Assembly (NCBI GenBank): GCA_964017125.1
Contig: OZ024909.1
Span: forward strand, 71,611,427 to 71,675,426
Length of the DNA: 64,000 bases
DNA from: Flabesymbios commensalis
Taxonomy: Eukaryota; Annelida; Polychaeta; Terebellida; Flabelligeridae
Reading direction: 5' to 3'
A program made the position numbers and the translations under genes. The notes under the pieces are model-generated. The model ran no database searches. It saw only the letters and a list, made by a program, of their open reading frames with translations, and was not told the origin of the DNA. Positions 11,799 to 23,454 of this stretch are shown here, piece after piece. Numbering within the stretch: the first letter of the stretch is position 1; each line of letters starts with the position of its first letter.

Positions 11799-11998
11799 CA
11801 GTATTGTGGGGAGCCTCCGTGACCGAGAGGTGGCGTGCTCGGCCTCAGACCGCCAGGGCTCGAATTTCGAATCCTGTGTCTGGAGGACAGTGTCATCTCA
11901 ATCATCTCACCATCCTCAGAAGGTCCCCCTGGCCCAGTTTAGCCTATATGTGCACAAAGGTGGCCTAAAGCCCGATTCATTTTATTTAATTTCATTTT
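11799..11998 (+). mobile_element. SINE family C, second unit only, with 16-bp target duplication
   Basis: GTCAAGCCTTTGAAGT flanks the element exactly (11783-11798 and 11999-12014). The insert starts CAGTATTGTGGGGAGCCTCC, which is the start of the second tRNA-like unit of the dimer at 59249. It carries TGACCGAGAGG (box A-like) and GGCTCGAATTTCGAA (box B-like), then the shared body and a TTCATTTTATTTAATTTCA tail. It is either a 5' truncation or a monomeric subfamily. Confidence 0.85.
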
Positions 11999-12714
11999 GT
12001 CAAGCCTTTGAAGTTAATAAATATCGTATTGTATTATTAATTGTATATATTAAAATAATTATTTTATGGTTGTTATCATATCATGCTCATGTACTGCAAC
12101 AACGTAAACCGATAGCTGAGTGTCAAAGTATTTAAAGTTAAATTCATAAATATATTGTTACATCTAGTCATCAGATGAGTGAAATAATGGTATTTTTTGT
12201 AAATAACCTGAAAATCTAGTTCGCTTCTTGATGAAAACGAGGTAGCCTAGCCTATAGAATATTCTAGTAGCAAATTCAACTTAACACATTTAATTGTATT
12301 CTAAATTAAATTGTTTCAGACAAAAATAAATTGCCAGAATAATTCTAACATTGTGTGTGACATAAATGTAATTAAGTTGATGGTATTTAATTGAGTTCAC
12401 TTGTCAGCGCCGTCATGCCGTTTCTATGACACTCAGATTGTCAAATACACGTTATGAGCGAGCACTCCAGCCCACACCAAACATTTCACGATGAATTATC
12501 TCTAATACAACACTGGGCCACTGTCTCTGAAGGCGGCCCAGCCTTAACGCGCCGTTGTTTTCTTGTGGCTTTTTGAGACACTCGTCAGCCCTCCGCACTG
12601 CGTGATCTCGCACATAGCACCACTCTGTGATATCGACGTGCACTGGGCAGTGTTTGATGAGCTGTGAACACCCCACAATAGTCAGCCCAATCAATGTCAG
12701 CGTGATGGGGAAAG

Positions 12715-12822
12715 GCCAGCAGGGAACGCACATTCAAACAATGTTGGGTGAATGTTGGGCCAGCGTAGCAGACGCTGAACCAGCATTAACTCAGCATTGT
12801 GTTATTGTCCCGTGTTTGCGGG
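12715..12822. mobile_element. Foldback family B, diverged copy
   Basis: GCCAGCAGGGAACGCACATT on the left and GTCCCGTGTTTGCGGG on the right, with TGTTGGGCCAGCG and AGACGCTGAACCAGC at the centre. Confidence 0.7.
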
Positions 12823-12915
12823 AAGTCTATTCCAATACAAAGAGGATAAACCAGAAAAACGTAAACTCAAATACACCATTAAACCCGTGATGTCAGGGGG
12901 CGGAAACATGCGGAA

Positions 12916-13000
12916 AAATGCTGTATGCCAGGGCGAATGGGGCATTCCAAAGGAACAGAATGCTGTATGCCAGGGCGAATGGGGCATTCCTAAGGAAAGT
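12916..13000. repeat. 43-bp tandem duplication
   Basis: ATGCTGTATGCCAGGGCGAA followed by TGGGGCATTCC occurs twice, 43 bp apart, almost without change, so the duplication is recent. Confidence 0.8.
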
Positions 13001-13671
13001 CATTTAGTAGCACACATGACGTAGCATAATAATACAACTTTTTGAAGTGAATTCGATAAGAAGTTTTTGTTATTATGATGATATTTACAATGAATATTAT
13101 TTGATAGTTTTATTGACGGTGATAACCGTTTTGTTTCATCTGATAACCAGCTTTTCAACAAAAATCTTAAAACTGAAAAGCGGAAAAATGTTACTGAATT
13201 ATTGTTTAATCATTTTGAAATAGGTTATTGTTGTAATTCCATGTTTTTTTTCTTTTTTAAATGTACCTCGCACAAATTAATTTTAATTGCTGATAAACAG
13301 GAACAGAGGTTTTGTTTCTATTCAGTCATTTATGCATGCAAAAAACTCTATTTCTATTTCTATAATAAATTGAGAAATATACCATAATAAGTTGTATATC
13401 CTCTGCGGCCGTTCTCTGTGATACTGGGATAAAACATGAGGGTAGATTTCAGGTGCTCCCTTTAGGAGTGTGCATGTACTTATTTGCCCATCTCTCACCA
13501 TGTGTATTAACTATGTATGAGGTTCACTGAGATAATGGTCTTGCGCCTCACGACCTCTTCACCTCTCTCCTGGATGAAAAGTACAACAACACGATGCGAC
13601 AGGATCAGCGTGGTACGAAATAACTGACCCTCCGGACTGCACAGACCGCTGACCAAGCGCTGTATTAAAGC

Positions 13672-13733
13672 AGGGGTAGCGTCGTAAGCGTTGGCCCGGC
13701 GTTTATTCAGCGTTGGGCAGACGTCCTGTTTTA
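13672..13733. mobile_element. Foldback family B, core remnant
   Basis: GTAGCGTCGTAAGCGTTGG and CAGCGTTGGGCAGACGTCC match the family B centre and one arm. Confidence 0.45.
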
Positions 13734-14126
13734 ACCTGAATCCTGCGTAGCCGTGTCGTCCTCTCCTAGGCCGTGGATTAATGTATTTGCTTTACACGAA
13801 AAATCCAACATGGCGGTGACCGAGAGCGATCCGACCCCAAGGTCCGAAAAATTTCCATAACTTTTTAATGACTGTGCGACCTCTGAGCTGAGCATGCGGG
13901 CATTGAACTGAAATGTTACTGATTTTAAAAAAGCTATTTTTTATCTGATTATGCCCCGATATTTTCCGATATGACAGTCCAAAGAAATGTCCCACGATTT
14001 TGTACGCGGTCAATCTGTGGCTTAAACCTGTTTCAGCCACTGGGGCTAGATCCTGCGTGCTTTTAGTGGATGCCACAGCCAGTCTCAGGGATCTCAGGGA
14101 GACGTTAGTGTGCCGTCCCGTTCAAT

Positions 14127-14236
14127 CCCAGTAGACATGAGACGTTGACCCATTGTATGATTGGTGTTGGGCCAACGTCTGCGACGTTCGCCCAACACCA
14201 ATCATACAATGCATCAACGTCTCGTGTTTGCTGGGG
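14127..14236. mobile_element. Foldback family B, near-complete copy
   Basis: CCCAGTAGACATGAGACGTT on the left and AACGTCTCGTGTTTGCTGGG on the right, centre GCCAACGTCTGCGACGTTCG. The two arms pair over nearly all of the 110 bp. Confidence 0.8.
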
Positions 14237-14785
14237 TCTACGAGCTCAAGTTACTAATTAAATCGCCCCAGAATAATACGAGGTCTGAAAACGCAAAACT
14301 ATCTAACTTTTTCCACTGGAAAATTTCACCATATTTTTATTCACTTTAAGCTGACGGTACACTATTTGTTATCGCAATTTCCTGAATTATTAAAATCAAA
14401 GTGGACTATATCAAACTGAACCTATGAGCGTGGTTATTTTAAAATACAGTCTTTTTGTACTGAATTTGTCCACAATAGGTCACATTACACGTGAACGCAC
14501 CATTACCATGTGAATTGTCGGACGCATTTAAGCCGTTATAATTGTAATAGATTGATTGTGTTCTGTTCCTGAAGCTCACCACAAAATAGTGTTATTTGTC
14601 ACACGAGGACTTTACCCAAAGCTAGAGATATCACGAATATCACGAGATATTACGTCTTTGCTATTGTGGCTCGCGCATTTGCCAGTTAAACCAGAAATAA
14701 GAAGGAGATATAATGTTATTCCTGTAGTTCTTATATACTGGACATCGATCTATAGAAATAAATCTCATTCTTATTTCTCTTGTAA

Positions 14786-14850
14786 CTGGTAAATACGCAA
14801 AACCCAGTTTAAAAGACTTACGCAATTCGAGTCTATGGGTATTTTGTAAA
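14786..14850. mobile_element. Fragment of the 3571-3863 foldback family
   Basis: TAACTGGTAAATACGCAAAA and ACGCAATTCGAGTCTATGG match the loop of the element at 3571-3863. Confidence 0.45.
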
Positions 14851-14869
14851 CTTAAGTCGTTTTGTAAAC

Positions 14870-15930
14870 GTCGACTACATGCATTAACAATAGACAATAG
14901 GCAGTAGTTTTTTAATAGTATATGTTATTGAACGAACATTCCAAGATATTCCAAACTCGTCTTCCAATTCACTTCCACACCAGTCATACACTTTATTTGT
15001 TCTCTGAGTATGCCTCTATGACAGCCGGTTTCGAGTTGTGGTTTCTCCAGCGGAATCTCGCAGGTAATCATTTAAATTTGTTGTTTAAAGCATACCTTAC
15101 TAGAACAAGAGATTACTTGACAGTCCCATATACCAGGGAAACCACAGCCTTCCAGAATGATTTGAACAAAATTAAGCGTTAAATTTATGTAGCAATTTGT
15201 AAATTAATTTTGAAATTTTAAGTTTCTCTGTGTCATGAGACATGTTCGCCCAGAACATAGCCATTCATGTTCGGGAGATAATATCAACGGGTAACTATTC
15301 ACCTAGCTCGCCGTATACCACATTTGAACATGTTGTCCTGTTTACCAATAAAGTAACATATATTTACAAAATCTTAGATGAAGTTTTCATTCATGATGTG
15401 TGTTCCTTCATGGGCCCAAATTTTACTACCATGCAAGATAATGTGTTTTACAAGTGTATCAAATATTAGAAAAACGTTTTTCAAGACAACTTAATCAGTT
15501 AATAATGTTATCCTAAGATAATATTATTGTTACGGTATATGTCATCACCTGAAGTTTTATGTATTCATTTATTCACCCAAAAACTACTATGGTAATATGA
15601 GCTGACGCTAATATGAGTTTAGTTAACATGGCCGTGGTTTGTCTTGCTTAATTTTTCCAAAAATCATTCAAAATCTGGTCGGTCTCTGACTCTCGAGCCA
15701 TTATTTTTGCTGTAAATTAAGTCAAACTGAAAGCTCCAAACTCGAGCATTCAATTTTAGAATCTAACTGTATATTTTGAAACTATTTAGATAGACCTTTT
15801 ATATAATGCCTTTTATGATTATAAAGAAACGAACAAAATTTATATATTTTTGTTTTTAAGTTGAGCGACAAACTAGTTTCGATGTATGTAAGGTCTTCAA
15901 ATTCGGACAAGTAAACGCAACAAAAACATA
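14870..15930. other. No gene seen
   Basis: Two ORFs (14922-15182, 86 codons; 15242-15469, 75 codons) have no recognisable domain and are AT-rich like the surroundings. A poly-C run lies at about 15943-15952, just beyond. Confidence 0.3.
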
Positions 15931-16054
15931 TGGCAAAGCTGCCCCCCCCCCCTACCCTCAAACACACACCGACTAAAAACACCAACGTCCACGCTTGGCC
16001 ATCGAAAATCCAGTTTTACCACTAAATCTTCGCCAGTGTGAAGCCTCGTGGAAA

Positions 16055-16140
16055 GCACAGCAGTGTTGTTTTAATGGTGCATTAAAACAGCACTGGGTCA
16101 ACGTCTCTCCTTTACGAGGCGACTAACGCAGCATTAAGGA
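16055..16140. mobile_element. Foldback family B, remnant
   Basis: AGCAGTGTTGTTTTAATGG, AACAGCACTGGGTCAACG and CTAACGCAGCATTAAGG match parts of both arms, but the termini are lost. Confidence 0.4.
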
Positions 16141-16935
16141 CCTGGCAAAGCTTAATTTGATATTTTTCGTGGGAAATTGATCTGGCCATGAAAAGTGAAC
16201 CAGTGCTTCAGAGGGTGACCAGATCATGACTCGTGTCAACTAGCTTGTAAACAAGTCTGCTTTATGGAGGCTTTTCTCCTGCACAAAAACCGTGACGTTA
16301 TTACAAATTGAAAAATGCTTATGACATTAAACGGCACAACCAAGCTTATTATACCGACGTATTGTGCCAGGCTCACACACTTTAATGATTTAAACTCTGT
16401 ATAAAATATAAACTTTTTTTTTTGTAGCAGTTTACTGTATGCATGTCGTTATTATTGTGCATTGTGTTCTTTGGGGGTACAATTACTGCGTAGCCTACAT
16501 GGAGATTCTTATACAATAGCTACTGCATGATTCTTTTGAAAGACCAGTGCTCAGCGGTTTATTTTATTAACCTTTGTTGTATACTGTTGTTGTGGTTATA
16601 TATTGGTCATTCAAATGTCATTGTCATAAAACATACTATCACCTATACCCGCTCATCTAGACAAAATGTAGCCTATGCGACCACCACAACGCCCCCCCCC
16701 CCCCCGTATCGTGTTTGATGGGCCCTTTGAAGAGGCACGTAGTGGACACGATTTGTGGGGCCTAATCAGGGGAAATCAATTAGGGTATTTAAAATTTAAA
16801 TACCATATCGGTCAATGCCGGTGCGTGTAGACATAATGAATTAGATGTTTCAATGGCAAGGATTGTCTGAATGACCACGACATACACATGTTCCGTTGTT
16901 GTACAATAGATATAATCACACTAATCATTTCATTT

Positions 16936-17148
16936 AACCATTAAAGCGCTGAATATTTTTGTAAAAAAAAACATGGAGGCTAAAGGGTTTATTTCAATTT
17001 GAAATCATCATAACTTTCTTAGTTAGCTCTTTCTGATTCATTTGAATACCTATGTTATAGCCATTAATAATATTTTTACTCTTACTGTACGGGGATCGAC
17101 GGAGATCTGACGTCTAAAGTCCATCCCCGCACCGTTAAAGCAATCGTA
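16936..17148. mobile_element. TTAA-type MITE, family A
   Basis: Begins TTAACCATTAAAGCGCTGAA, contains GAAATCATCATAACTTTC, TTCATTTGAATACCTATG and TTTTACTCTTACTGTACGGG, and ends at a partly deleted hairpin CGACGGAGATCTGACGTC with CCCCGCACCGTTAAAG. Confidence 0.75.
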
Positions 17149-17492
17149 GACATGTGAGGCTACGTCTCACTCTGCTTCAGATAGGCATCTCACAAGGCAG
17201 GGCTTCTGAAAGTCACAGACTCGGTCTGCGATCTCGAGAAGCCTAGCCTTGGTGTAGGGGAGATGGAGATAGGATGCCTACGACCGTTGTCTCCCTTCAC
17301 TCCTCTAGGCAGTGTCGCTCAATACAGTGTACCCAATGATAGATCAGTGTATTGTCTCCCATGCCAGATGATTAGTATCGGATTTAGATTTTTTAGTGGA
17401 TTTGACTTGTTAAATCCGGTTTAATTCCGTTCAGAAGGCGGAGTAATAAGCTTAGCAATTAATTATTTGCGCGTTAAATGGACGTTGCCGGG

Positions 17493-17600
17493 ATTAAGCA
17501 GGATAGGGTTTACCTTATTCACCTTAAACCCATCCTGCTAAATCAAATGATTAAAATATTCAGCCACTTGAGGTAGTGTTTCGCTACCGCGGTCCACTAG
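17493..17600. mobile_element. Two TTAA-type MITE family E ends, head to head
   Basis: GCAGGATAGGGTTTA (17498) and, inverted, TTAAACCCATCCTGC (17523) are both the right terminus of family E. They are separated by only about 11 bp, and the second runs on into TTCAGCCACTTGAGG and TTTCGCTACCGCGG. Confidence 0.55.
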
Positions 17601-17754
17601 TTCAAGTTCAGTTCAAATTACTGAATATTTATTGATTTGACACCAAGTATTAGCAATTATTCATGCAGTGGTCACATTGTGCGGCGGCTGGCGTGTGCGT
17701 CTTTGTACGGTAAATTTAAATGGTATGGCGATTCAAGTAGTTATGAGCCGTACT

Positions 17755-17870
17755 GCTCAAATTATTTCATTTATTTAATTTGATTTCAAATTTATTCAAA
17801 TTATTCAATTTGAATTTTTACCCACTTGGAGTTGTGTCTCGCTGACGCGATTCACAACTTGTTGATTGGT
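17755..17870. mobile_element. TTAA-type MITE family E, hairpin remnant
   Basis: TTTTTACCCACTTGGAGTTG, TGTCTCGCTGACGCGATTC and ACAACTTGTTGA give the family E hairpin. The termini are lost. Confidence 0.55.
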
Positions 17871-17962
17871 GTCACGTTTTATTTTCAACTTGTTTATTGC
17901 TGATAGACAAGGTGCTGAGAAAAAAATGTAAAAAAAACCCGAATATAATCGGTAACCGCGGT

Positions 17963-18146
17963 TTAAGGAGCGCGGCAATCGACTTCAGTCGTCAAAATCT
18001 GAAGTCTGTAGACGTCCTCCCGCACTGTGGCCGTAGACCCAGGTGTTCAAATGAATGAAGACATTTATGATGATTTCAAATTAAAACAGACCATTTGGCC
18101 TTCAAGCTTTTCATTAAAAAAATCAGCGCTTTAAGGGTAGAGGGTT
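17963..18146. mobile_element. TTAA-type MITE, family A
   Basis: TTAAGGAGCGCGGCAATCGA, a decayed hairpin with CTGTAGACGTC, GGCCGTAGACCCAGG, TTCAAATGAATG, and a right end ATCAGCGCTTTAAGGG, followed shortly by GGGTTAA. Confidence 0.7.
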
Positions 18147-18675
18147 AAAGTGTGACGGTGTATTTATTAATTAGCCGCAGACTGGCCGGTTTAGCAATTC
18201 AATCTAGACCAGTATTGTGCACCCAGAAAGATCACCAGATTGATGTGTACAACTAATCCAAATGAACAAATCTTATTTAATGAATGTATTATAATTAAAA
18301 TGTGCAAAGTAAAACTTTCAATAAGCGTCAATTCATTTATCACTGAAATTCTGCAAATGACTCCAGTACAATTGTATTATGACAGTAACTGTAGAAACTG
18401 TCCTGTAGTACCCTGGTACAGAGATAAAAAACAATACAAGAAACTCAGCCCCCCCCCCCCCCCAATTCCTCCTAAGCAATTAAATCCCAATGAATAATGA
18501 ATTTTGTGAATTGCCTTTAGATAAAAGTATAACAGGCAAAACTGAATAGTGGTCGATAGAAATCATTAATTTAATTCATCCCGCATGTATCAATAATTAG
18601 GTAGCGATGCAGGACGGTGCCACAATAAGCATGATAAGGGTGAGGTCTAATTGGTAAATGGAGCTGGCTGACAGA

Positions 18676-19088
18676 CCAGGAAAACCACTCTCATGGTCCT
18701 ATTCAAACGTGTGTTCTCTGTTCTTCCTGATAAACAGTAGACATTATGGCAACAACGTTAGTTACACACTCTACATGGACGTCACAAACGTCGACCAGCC
18801 ACTGAATGAAAATTGTATCACGAAATTCGTGGAATTTAGCTTGAGATAGAAAAACGAAATCGTGAATGAAAACCAGGAAAACCACTCTCATGGTCCTATT
18901 CAACGTGTGTTCTCTGTTCTTCCTGATAAACAGTAGAAATTATGGCAACAACGTTAGTTACACACTCTAACAATGTCACATACGTCTCCATGGACGTCAC
19001 AAACGTCGACCAGCCACTGAATGAAAACTGTATCACGAAATTCGTGGAATTTAGCTTGAGATAAAAAAACGAAATCGTGAATGAAAAC
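18676..19088. repeat. Recent tandem duplication, about 200 bp
   Basis: 18676-18870 and 18871-19088 are nearly identical (both start ACCAGGAAAACCACTCTCAT and end ACGAAATCGTGAATGAAAAC). The second copy has an extra 20-25 bp (ACAATGTCACATACGTCTCC). The duplication abuts the (GAAT)n tract, suggesting replication slippage or unequal exchange. Confidence 0.85.
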
Positions 19089-19107
19089 ATGAATGAATAA
19101 ATGGATT

Positions 19108-19393
19108 TATGAATGAATGAATGAATGAATGAATGAATGAATGAATGAATGAATGAATGAATGAATGAATGAATGAATGAATGAATGAATGAACAAATGA
19201 ATGAATGAATGAATGAATGAATGAATGAATGAATGAATGAACGAACGCACGAACGAACGAACGAACGATTGAATGAATGAATGAATGAATGAATGAATGA
19301 ATGAATGAATGAATGAATGAATGAATGAATGAATGAATGAATGAATGAATGAATGAATGAATGAATGAATGAATGAATGAATGAATGAATGAA
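19108..19393. repeat. Microsatellite (GAAT)n
   Basis: About 70 GAAT units with a short ACGAACGAACG interruption near 19241. It produces spurious histidine/phenylalanine/serine repeat ORFs on the minus strand. Confidence 0.95.
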
Positions 19394-19586
19394 GCTAATT
19401 GTAAGAACCAAAGAGTGAGTGAGCGAGTGGCAGCGAGTTCCATTAAATATAATAGCCTAAATTCGAAATAGAAAGAAAACCTATCTACATCTTTACGAAC
19501 AATTGTGTTAAAAACGTCACTTTTATTAAATAACACCACACATATTACTGTTTATCTACACGAGTCAATAAGTGTACATCCATTCA

Positions 19587-19688
19587 AGCACGACACATCA
19601 ACCCAATGTTGGACCAATGTTGGCCCGACGTCGTAGACGGTGGGCCAATATCGGGCCAACATTGGTTTGATGTGTCGTGTTTGCTGGG
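19587..19688. mobile_element. Foldback family B copy
   Basis: AAGCACGACACATCAACCCA on the left and GATGTGTCGTGTTTGCTGGG on the right, centre CCGACGTCGTAGACGGTGG. Confidence 0.75.
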
Positions 19689-19889
19689 ATGCGATATGAT
19701 AATAGGGAGGCGGGAGGTGAACTGGGTCGGGCTGGGATAGCAGAGGATCGGGTTGAATTAGCTAGTTGGGGATGTCTTCTGACCCTGGAGACCATCCTGA
19801 GATAGATGACAGCCAGGACTCCGCATTAATCATTGCTAATAGAAGCCGCCTCTCAGCTGTCATCCAGGACAATCCGCTGGTCCATTCAT

Positions 19890-20139
19890 TAAGGAACCCT
19901 TAAAACGCTGAATCAATTTTGTATAAATTATGGGAATCGAAGGGCATATTTCAATTTGATATCATCATACATGTATATGTTTCAGTTGGCTCTTTCCAAT
20001 TCATTTGAATATCTATAATGGTTCTACGACCATTAGAAATATTCTTTCAGTGCGGGACCGTTTTTATACGTCAGAATCTGACGTCTACAGACGGCAGATT
20101 CTGACGTATAAATACGGTCCCCGCACTGGAAGGGGTTAA
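19890..20139. mobile_element. TTAA-type MITE, family A, full-length reference copy
   Basis: The left end CCCTTAAAACGCTGAATC is followed by GTATAAATTATGGGAATCG, the TTCATTTGAATATCTATAATGG block, and a hairpin of two arms (GTTTTTATACGTCAGAATCT and its inverse) ending CCCCGCACTGGAAGGGGTTAA. TTAA sites with CCCTT termini are the pattern of piggyBac-class transposons. The element is non-coding, so a related transposase elsewhere must have moved it (inference). Confidence 0.75.
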
Positions 20140-21926
20140 GGAACCCTTCTACCTACACATCATACTACTAGAATTCCAACTAACATTGTTTTATAGTATT
20201 AGCAGTCAGTATAATAGCGCACTGTATTTAGTATTTTCATTTCAATGCTGAAACTCTTTTTACTGTTATTTTCGGCGCCAAGAAATCTTTTATCTATAAA
20301 GCAGGCTCATAACGCAATTCAATCAAAAACAAAATTATCTTGTTTAATATTGTCAGAGACATTAGCCATTAGTTTAATGTATGTACCTTGAAATATACCC
20401 CGGAATACAGTATAACAGTGAGATTATGTATGTTAACGTCGCAAGAAATATATTTCACAATTTTATTATTGAGTTCTATTTGACATTTTCATTTGTACAA
20501 AATCTTGAGTGAAAAACAAAATGCCCAAAAGAAAACTGATAATAATTGTCATTTTAGAGCCATTGGACAGCTTGTACTTATGGTTAAACATTCTTAGTTA
20601 CCAATTTTAGCATCTTTGTTCAGCTCTTAACAGAAAATGTTTTGGTGTAGCCAATTTATACTGACTACAGATAAATGTGTTTATCTTGGAATCAAACACT
20701 TCCACCACAATAGGCGGTAAGAAGTCATCGGTCAACTGAGAACGCAATAGCGTTTGCAAGTGAAGCTACTCAGTCAATCAAATTCATTCAAAGCTTAGAT
20801 CCAAAGCCAGAGAAAGCCGGCCTCAAACAAAACGCGTATCGATGATAAATATTTAGCCTTATTTTTTAAATGTAATCTTTTCATACGTTTGTAATCGAAG
20901 TTTGAACTATTATCGAAATCTTCGATTCACAATAATGCCAATTTATGAGCTACTTTACAACACGTACATGTGGTATATGAGTAATGTATGTTTGAAGTGA
21001 TAGAGTAGACATACCCATGCTGTATCCATTATCATTATCATTGATTAGTGTGAGAGGTCCCACATGAGGAATAAAGTCCGCGGCTTCCAGTTCCCTTCAG
21101 TCTAATGACCTTGACAAAATTCTGCTTTCCCATCAATCAACCCGCAGCCATTTCTATTGTCGCAAATACCAAGAACTTTAGATACCTTCATATCCGTTAA
21201 TTTTTAATAAACTCTTTTCCAATTGACCAGTTTTTATGAGAATGGAGTGTTTAAATGAAGAAAATATTTTGCGATAAAAATAATAAACAATAATTTGTAA
21301 TTACAGCGTTTTACTTTGACTACGCTAAATGTGAGCGCCATTAACACTGAATAATATCACAAATATATATCTAAGACAACTAAATCATGTACATGTTTGA
21401 TATAGACACAATAGACACATTATAAATATAAGTGATATATACAATTACCTTTACACACTATCAGAATGAATTATTCACATATGAAGAAGATAATATCTCC
21501 CACAATAAAAGAGGTCAGAGATAATTGACGATATATCTGTCCGGTTATCCATTTATTCATTATCTCTCGCTACACGCAGTTTTTTGATAAATAATGTAAA
21601 AATAGGCATAGATTAGGTATCTTGTAACAAAAGAGTAGAGGTAAATGGCAGTGCACCCACGGATGACGGCGGTAAACATGATAGCAGGAGCTCATCAATT
21701 ATGTATACATACTAAAACGTTAAGCTGATCCAATATATAACAAGCACCTTTATGGGTGAATATTATGCAGATAACTTCAAACAAAGGTAACTCATTTGAC
21801 ATTGAAATTGCCTATTCATGGCTAGAGTTTGAAAAGAGTGAAAGTCAGTGTCTGAGAGTAACATTGAACTGCAATCTATATAGTGTTGATGTCATTTTAT
21901 GTGACTTCATCGCGTGAGAAAATATG
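20140..21926. other. No gene seen
   Basis: 1.8 kb of AT-rich unique-looking sequence without ORFs above the noise or recognised repeats. Confidence 0.35.
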
Positions 21927-22064
21927 AACGTTGTTGAATTTCCGTGCGCTATTCGAAAATACAGCACATGTCCAATAAATAAGGTCTTCGCATAAAGGCT
22001 CACGCGTTATTCATTAGATGAGTGCTGTATTTTCCCATATCGCACTCAAATGAACAACGTTTGC
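21927..22064. mobile_element. Foldback repeat, about 138 bp
   Basis: Left arm GAACGTTGTTGAATTTCCGT and ATTCGAAAATACAGCAC; right arm GTGCTGTATTTTCCCATATC and CAAATGAACAACGTTTGC. Arms of about 43 bp pair imperfectly around a 50-bp loop. Not assigned. Confidence 0.6.
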
Positions 22065-22583
22065 ATATCCAGTTGTTGCACAGTTCAAGCCTTGTTTAGT
22101 ATAATTATACACAATGCGGTGCTCATACCCGGCTGGTTATTTTACCAAGACTGATAAAAAACGTGATTACACTGACAACTATTTCTACTATGATGGTACA
22201 AACTTTTTTCAATTAACCCGATTTGTCTAATATATTTAATGAAAAATGAGAGTTGTGATATAATAAAATAACTGTTAGTTTTAAACTATATATATTTTTA
22301 TGTGTAAAGCTTTTGACGCACTGCAGTGTACCGAAATTCAGGGAGGTGTCTATTTAAATGAGGCTGTTCCAACCTCTAGTGAAACTAAACAAAATACAGA
22401 GAAGTTATAATTTTGTATATATTTAATTAACACACGTTATCCCCCTCGTGCAAGATAATCATGGTAATCTCGCAGGGATACAGTTGGTTGAAATGATCAT
22501 TAAGATTTAAGCCCTCCACACACCGCATAGACTCCCCGGGATTGCTTAAAACGTGACCGTCGTGGCAGGTTTTAGAAAATCGC

Positions 22584-22617
22584 AGACAGTTAAGCTGGTT
22601 TTACGACGACAGCATGC
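22584..22617 (+). repeat. Left copy of a direct repeat flanking the array
   Basis: AGACAGTTAAGCTGG then TTACGACGACAGCATGCCA. A close copy starts at 25586, immediately after the assembly gap. The palindromic array begins right after this copy. Confidence 0.7.
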
Positions 22618-22619
22618 CA

Positions 22620-22845
22620 CTGTTGCGTCCCAATTTGTAATAACGTTCCAATTTGTAATAAATTATTACAAATTGGAACGCATATGTAATACCATTGCGT
22701 CCCAATTTGTAATAAATTATTACAAATTGGAACGCATTTGCACTGCAGCAGCGTCCCAATTTGTAATAAATTATTACAAATTGGCACGCATTTGCAATGT
22801 ATTTGCGTTCCAATTTGTAATAAAATATTATATTTTAGATGATAC
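22620..22845. repeat. Palindromic tandem array, first block (54-57 bp units)
   Basis: Units read ATTACAAATTGGAACGCATT, a short variable centre, then GCGTCCCAATTTGTAATAA. Each unit is nearly its own reverse complement, and the junctions (TTTGTAATAAATTATTACAA) are palindromic too. The 54-bp period is a codon multiple, so long ORFs appear on both strands; these are not genes. Confidence 0.85.
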
Positions 22846-22944
22846 ACAGAGCACATTGGAGAACAAAGGGGAACGTTCTTTACCTCTAAGCAGCAGATAT
22901 CGGGTGAATGTGGGCTTTGACATTCTCATAATTCATATTATTAA

Positions 22945-23345
22945 ATTGACCTAGTACAACGAAGTGTAACTGACTCATCAGTCGTTATAACAGCTTATAC
23001 TTAATCTGTTTAACGACTTACCAAGTCGATTTACTAAGTCGATTATCGCGACTTATAAGTCGTTTTGATAACTTACACTAAGTCAGTTTAACGACTTGTA
23101 GAGCCTACTAAGTCGATTTAACGATTTATGCTAAGTCGATTTAACGACTTATAAGTTGCTATAGCGACTTATACTGAGTCGAATTAACGACATAATAGGT
23201 CGTTATACCGACTATAGATAACTTATTTATGTCGTTATAACGACATATGCCAATTCAATTTAACGACTTCACTAACGACTTATATCTGTCGTTATAACGA
23301 ATTAGTGTAAGTCGATTTCACGACTTATATGACGCTATAACGAGA
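22945..23345. repeat. Array of short palindromic motif TCGTTATAACGA
   Basis: About 400 bp in which variants of AAGTCGATTTAACGACTTAT and GTCGTTATAACGACATAT recur roughly every 20 bp, more than 15 times, with drifting spacing and many substitutions. The motif is self-complementary, so the strand could form repeated small hairpins. It sits between two blocks of the larger palindromic array. Confidence 0.8.
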
Positions 23346-23454
23346 TAAAAAAAATTCAACTCGTCTCAATGCTTTCCTACACTTGCCTTTCATATCCTCA
23401 TAATTCGTATCACTTAATTCACCTAGTCAAGGTATTTTTAGTTTTGAAATAACT

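Noticed and set aside
12452-12733. 93-codon minus ORF next to a family B copy
   Set aside because: No recognisable domain and no splice or start support; overlaps the foldback.
14922-15469. Two neighbouring plus-strand ORFs of 86 and 75 codons
   Set aside because: No domain, no splice sites linking them convincingly, AT-driven codon use.
18896-19539. Long minus-strand ORFs of His/Phe/Ser repeats
   Set aside because: They are translations of the (GAAT)n microsatellite; no unique coding sequence on either side.
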